From NCBI GenBank assembly GCA_025351125.1, contig JANXWN010000140.1, positions 1 through 6,764 of the forward strand: a DNA stretch of 6,764 nucleotides. The letters are read 5' to 3'. Position numbers and translations under genes: made by a program. Positions 3,527-6,764 of the stretch are shown one piece after another (the first letter of the stretch is position 1; the number at the start of each line of letters is the position of its first letter). The stretch is from Caulobacteraceae bacterium (GTDB lineage Bacteria; Pseudomonadota; Alphaproteobacteria; Caulobacterales; Caulobacteraceae). The notes beneath the pieces were generated by a model, which saw nothing but the letters and a program-made list of their open reading frames with translations, was not told the origin of the DNA and made no database searches.

Positions 3527-6304
3527 TTATCCCTCCGTTGAAGGGGCGTCCTCATTGTCGTCCGAGGGATCGCCCGCTTCGCCTTCCAATCGTTCCACCG
3601 AGACGACGTGCTCGTCTTGGCCGGTGCGGAATATGGTTACGCCTTGCGTATTGCGTCCGGCAATACGGATCTGGCCGACGGGCACGCGGATGAGTTGGCC
3701 TTGATCGGTGACCAACAGTAGTTCGTCGGCGTCCTCCACCGGAAAAGAGGCTACAAGGCGCCCGCCGCGGCGCGATAGGTCGTGCGCCATCAAGCCCTGC
3801 CCGCCGCGTCCCGTGCGTCGATAATCATACGCCGAGGTGCGTTTGCCGAAGCCTTCCGAGGAAACGGTGAGGACGAATTCCTCCGCCGCGCCGAGCGCCG
3901 CGATTCGTTCGACCGACAGGCTGTCCAAACCATCGAGCGGCGCGTCGTCGTCGTCTTCGACAGGTGCGAGCACGGCGTCGGCGCCCTCGCCGTTCGCGGC
4001 CGAACGCATGGCCGCGGCGTGCTTCATGTACAACACGCGTTCGCCCGGTGTCGCAGCGACGCCGTGCAACACGGCCATGGAGATGATGCCGTCGCCTTCG
4101 CCCAAGCGAATACCGCGCACGCCAGTCGACTCTCGGCCGGCGAACACGCGCACGTCGTCGGCGTTGAAGCGGATGCAGCGGCCCAGAGCCGTCGTCAGCA
4201 AAACGTCGTCGATGCTGGTCAGCAAGGACACGCCAATAATGGAATCACCCTCATCCAACTTCATGGCGATCTTACCGTTGCGGTTGATCTGCACAAAATC
4301 CGACAGTTTATTGCGCCGCACATGACCCGAACGCGTGGCGAACATTACGTCCAGACCATCCCACGCCGCTTCATCTTCCGGCAGGGTAAGGATGGAGGTC
4401 ATGGTTTCCCCGTGTTCGATGGGGAAAAGGTTAACGAAGGCTTTGCCGCGCGAGGTCGGCGTGCCCAGCGGGAGGCGCCAAACCTTGAGTTTATACGCCT
4501 TGCCGCCAGACGAGAAAAACAGCATCGGCGCATGCGTGGAAGCCGAAAACACGCGCGTGACCGCGTCTTCGTCCTTGGTCGACATGCCTGATCGGCCGCG
4601 TCCGCCACGATGTTGCGTGCGATAGATCGCCAACGGCGTGCGCTTGACGTAACCGGCGTGGGTGACGGTAATCACCATCTCCTCGCGGGCGATCAGGTCT
4701 TCGTCTTCGACGTCGGCGTCGCCCTCGACAATCAAGGTGCGGCGCGGCACGGCGTAAGCGTCACGGACCTCCACTAATTCGCCGCGCACGACGGCCATGA
4801 TGGCGTCGCGGGACGACAAAAGATCCAGGTGAGCCCGAATGGCGACGGCTAATTCACCGCCCTCGGACAAGATCTCGTCCCGGCCCAGGCCCGTGAGGCG
4901 CGACAAGGTCAGGGCCAAAATGGCGCGGGTCTGCTCATCGCTCAAGCGCAACTGATCGCCGTCGATCACCACGCTACGCGGGTCGGCGACCAGTACGATC
5001 AGGGGCATCATGTCACCGATCGGCCAACTGCGCGCCACCAGACGTTCGCGCGCCTCGGCCGGGTCTTTGGACGAGCGAATAATGTGGATCATCTCGTCGA
5101 TATTGGCGACCGCGATCGCCAGACCGACCAGAATGTGGGCGCGGTCGCGCGCCTTGCCCAGCTCAAAGCGCGTGCGGCGGACCACGACTTCCTCGCGGAA
5201 GGCGACGAAGGCGGTCAACATTTCGCGCAGACCCATCTGCTGCGGCCGCCCGCGATTGAGCGCCAAGGCGTTGACCGGGAAAGAGCTTTGCAGCGGGGTG
5301 AAGCGGTACAATTGGTTGAGCACTACCTCCGCGCCGGCGTCACGCTTGAGTTCAACCACCACGCGCATACCGGCGCGGTCGCTCTCATCGCGCATGTCGC
5401 CAATGCCTTCGATACGTTTTTCCCGCACCAGTTCGGCAATCCGTTCCACCATCGCGGCCTTGTTTACCTGATAGGGAATGGCTGTGATGATGATCGCCTC
5501 GCGCCCGGCGCGAACGGTTTCGATGGTCGCCACGCCGCGCATGATGACCGAGCCGCGACCGGTCAGCAGGGCCTGACGCGCGCCGGTGCGACCGATGATT
5601 TCGCCACCGGTGGGAAAGTCGGGGCCGGGCACGATGTCGAGAAACGCGTCGAGCGGGATATCGGGCGTATCGATCAGGGCCAGACAGGCGTCGATGATTT
5701 CGCCCAGATTGTGTGGGGGGATATTGGTCGCCATGCCCACGGCGATGCCGCCGGCGCCGTTGACCAGGAGGTTGGGGATACGCGAGGGCAGAACTTCCGG
5801 TTCCCGCTCCTTACCGTCGTAATTTTCTTTGAAATCAACCGTGTCCTTGTCGAGATCGGCCAAAATCGACATGGCGGCCCGGGTCAGCCGGCACTCGGTG
5901 TAGCGCATCGCGGCGGGAGGATCGTTGTCGACCGAGCCGAAGTTTCCCTGGCCGTCGATCAGCAGCAGGCCCATGGAAAACGGCTGCGCCATCCGAACGA
6001 GCGCATCATAAATCGCCAGATCGCCGTGCGGGTGATATTTGCCCATCACGTCGCCGACGACGCGGGCGGACTTCACGTAGCCGCGATCGGGCGTGTGGCC
6101 CTGCTCCGACATCGAAAACAAGATGCGCCGGTGGACCGGCTTCAAACCGTCGCGCAAATCGGGCAAGGCGCGGCTGACGATTACACTCATGGCGTAATCG
6201 AGATAGGATTTCTTAACCTCGTCCTCGATGGTGATCGCGGTTACGTGGCCGCGCTGGGAGTCGACGGGCGGCGTGGGCGTATCGTCAGTCAAATGCGGGT
6301 TCAA
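3527..6304 (-). CDS. gyrA: DNA gyrase subunit A
   Basis: A 925-residue GyrA, the breakage-reunion subunit that with GyrB introduces negative supercoils using ATP. The N-terminal domain opens with [20 protein letters not shown]. The catalytic tyrosine is Tyr135 in AAMRYTE (E. coli Tyr122). The quinolone region, [20 protein letters not shown] (91-110), has Leu96 where E. coli has Ser83, while the Asp87 equivalent (Asp100) is kept. The C-terminal beta-pinwheel (about 535-905) has the GyrA box as QHRGGRG (564-570; E. coli QRRGGKG), an acidic loop with EDDDD near 783-787 and an acidic tail. Start: no ATG is available; TTG at 6304 opens the frame, but TTG five codons in (6292-6290) would give MTDDTPTPP, closer to relatives as I remember them. 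Neither has a good ribosome site. A weak -10-like GATAAT lies at 6331-6326 with no matching -35 box. coaD follows 2 nt downstream. Confidence 0.97.
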   Translation of the reverse strand: MNPHLTDDTPTPPVDSQRGHVTAITIEDEVKKSYLDYAMSVIVSRALPDLRDGLKPVHRRILFSMSEQGHTPDRGYVKSARVVGDVMGKYHPHGDLAIYDALVRMAQPFSMGLLLIDGQGNFGSVDNDPPAAMRYTECRLTRAAMSILADLDKDTVDFKENYDGKEREPEVLPSRIPNLLVNGAGGIAVGMATNIPPHNLGEIIDACLALIDTPDIPLDAFLDIVPGPDFPTGGEIIGRTGARQALLTGRGSVIMRGVATIETVRAGREAIIITAIPYQVNKAAMVERIAELVREKRIEGIGDMRDESDRAGMRVVVELKRDAGAEVVLNQLYRFTPLQSSFPVNALALNRGRPQQMGLREMLTAFVAFREEVVVRRTRFELGKARDRAHILVGLAIAVANIDEMIHIIRSSKDPAEARERLVARSWPIGDMMPLIVLVADPRSVVIDGDQLRLSDEQTRAILALTLSRLTGLGRDEILSEGGELAVAIRAHLDLLSSRDAIMAVVRGELVEVRDAYAVPRRTLIVEGDADVEDEDLIAREEMVITVTHAGYVKRTPLAIYRTQHRGGRGRSGMSTKDEDAVTRVFSASTHAPMLFFSSGGKAYKLKVWRLPLGTPTSRGKAFVNLFPIEHGETMTSILTLPEDEAAWDGLDVMFATRSGHVRRNKLSDFVQINRNGKIAMKLDEGDSIIGVSLLTSIDDVLLTTALGRCIRFNADDVRVFAGRESTGVRGIRLGEGDGIISMAVLHGVAATPGERVLYMKHAAAMRSAANGEGADAVLAPVEDDDDAPLDGLDSLSVERIAALGAAEEFVLTVSSEGFGKRTSAYDYRRTGRGGQGLMAHDLSRRGGRLVASFPVEDADELLLVTDQGQLIRVPVGQIRIAGRNTQGVTIFRTGQDEHVVSVERLEGEAGDPSDDNEDAPSTEG

Positions 6305-6433
6305 GGCTCTCAGAATCGGACGCGAATTATCCGCCTTCGTCCTAGCACCCTCCGGCCCGATAAGCCACCGCCGGACCGGGGCCGTCAGGGCATCGCTTCG
6401 CCTTTTTGGGGGACGTGGCGCGCGCCGCCAAGC

Positions 6434-6764
6434 GGTCTTTGGTGTGGCGGCGCCCCCTACCGCTCGGCTAACGCCGAGTCGCTTCCACCGGAAGGGGAAG
6501 AGGCGGACACGCCGATTTCGCTCCGTTGGACGTCATCGAGGACGGCATTCTCAGCCGTCTGCGCGCGCAATACCGTCGCGTATCGGTCGAGCGGATCGTC
6601 GCCGGTCCCGGTCTCGCCAACATATACGAGGCGCTGGCCTATCTAGAGGGGCGGGCCATCACGACGTTGGATGACAAACTGTTGTGGCCGTTGGCTCTAG
6701 CCGGCGGCGACAGCCTCGCTGCAAACGCGATCGCCGCCGTCGAAAAGGGCTTCATCAAGATCAC
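6434..6764 (+). pseudogene. glk: Glucokinase remnant, 5'-truncated and frameshifted (3' end outside window)
   Basis: From about 6502 to the end one frame encodes [20 protein letters not shown], then RRVSVERIVAGPGLANIYEA, LEGRAITTLDDKLLWPLALA and GGDSLAANAIA. These match the middle and C-terminal part of bacterial glucokinase, which phosphorylates glucose with ATP (the EGGHxDFAP glucose-binding motif and the VSxERxxxGPG motif). Upstream, that frame is closed by TAA at 6469-6471 and has no ATG. The expected preceding residues appear in another frame ([20 protein letters not shown], 6434-6496), so the reading frame changes near 6497-6505, where GGAAGG-GGAAGA looks like a small duplication. In a third frame, FGVA at 6438-6449 may be what is left of the GTGLGVA motif. 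Only about 130 bp separate this from the gyrA start, so the roughly 130 or more N-terminal residues, with the first phosphate-binding motif, have no room. Decay or assembly error are both possible. Confidence 0.75.

Noticed and set aside
3782..4591. 269-codon open frame on the plus strand opposite gyrA
   Set aside because: It is the complement of the gyrA beta-pinwheel coding sequence, with biased shadow composition and no motif.
5084..6646. 520-codon open frame on the plus strand opposite gyrA
   Set aside because: It is antisense to strongly conserved gyrA, is His/Asp/Gly-rich as expected of a GC-rich shadow frame, and has no domain. Only its last part coincides with the glucokinase remnant.
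1..6764. tRNA, rRNA, CRISPR arrays, riboswitches and insertion-sequence transposases
   Set aside because: I looked for these by eye on both strands and found no regularly spaced repeats, no tRNA-like TTC-arm sequence in context, and no transposase motif.

Overview
The window comes from a GC-rich bacterium that is most likely an alphaproteobacterium. The placement rests on the sequence family of GyrA, the gyrA-coaD-cyclophilin gene order (from memory this is a recurrent alphaproteobacterial arrangement, especially in Sphingomonadales), and a glucokinase fragment of the Sphingomonadales-like type. No species can be named from sequence alone.

Layout from left to right. Positions 1-219 (+) hold the 3' end of apolipoprotein N-acyltransferase (lnt), convergent with everything that follows. 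On the minus strand, read in transcription order from the right, come gyrA (3527-6304), coaD (3036-3524), a 677-bp stretch without a convincing gene apart from a possible 59-residue membrane peptide (2784-2963), a VapB/VapC-type toxin-antitoxin pair (2083-2358 and 1637-2086), a secreted cyclophilin (712-1599) and a cytoplasmic cyclophilin (248-706). Upstream of gyrA, on the plus strand, lies a broken, 5'-truncated glucokinase (about 6434 to the window end).

How the genes relate. gyrA and coaD are translationally linked: they are 2 nt apart, and the coaD Shine-Dalgarno sequence lies in the last codons of gyrA. The two cyclophilins form a tight pair, 5 nt apart, that supplies prolyl isomerase activity to the periplasm and cytoplasm. 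The vapBC pair and its hairpin-rich, partly AT-rich surroundings sit between coaD and the cyclophilins and look like an accessory insertion. Because only 37 bp with no visible terminator separate vapC from the first cyclophilin, transcription started at vapBC or gyrA may continue into the cyclophilin genes.

The points most worth a second look are: leucine in GyrA at the E. coli Ser83 quinolone-resistance position; the decayed glucokinase next to gyrA; two TGGCTAG-containing palindromic sites exactly 20 bp apart upstream of vapB; a TTG-started toxin gene overlapping its antitoxin as TTGA; and the short single-helix membrane ORF in the atypical segment downstream of coaD. I see no clearly new multi-gene system. 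Most of the window is conserved housekeeping sequence with one accessory island.
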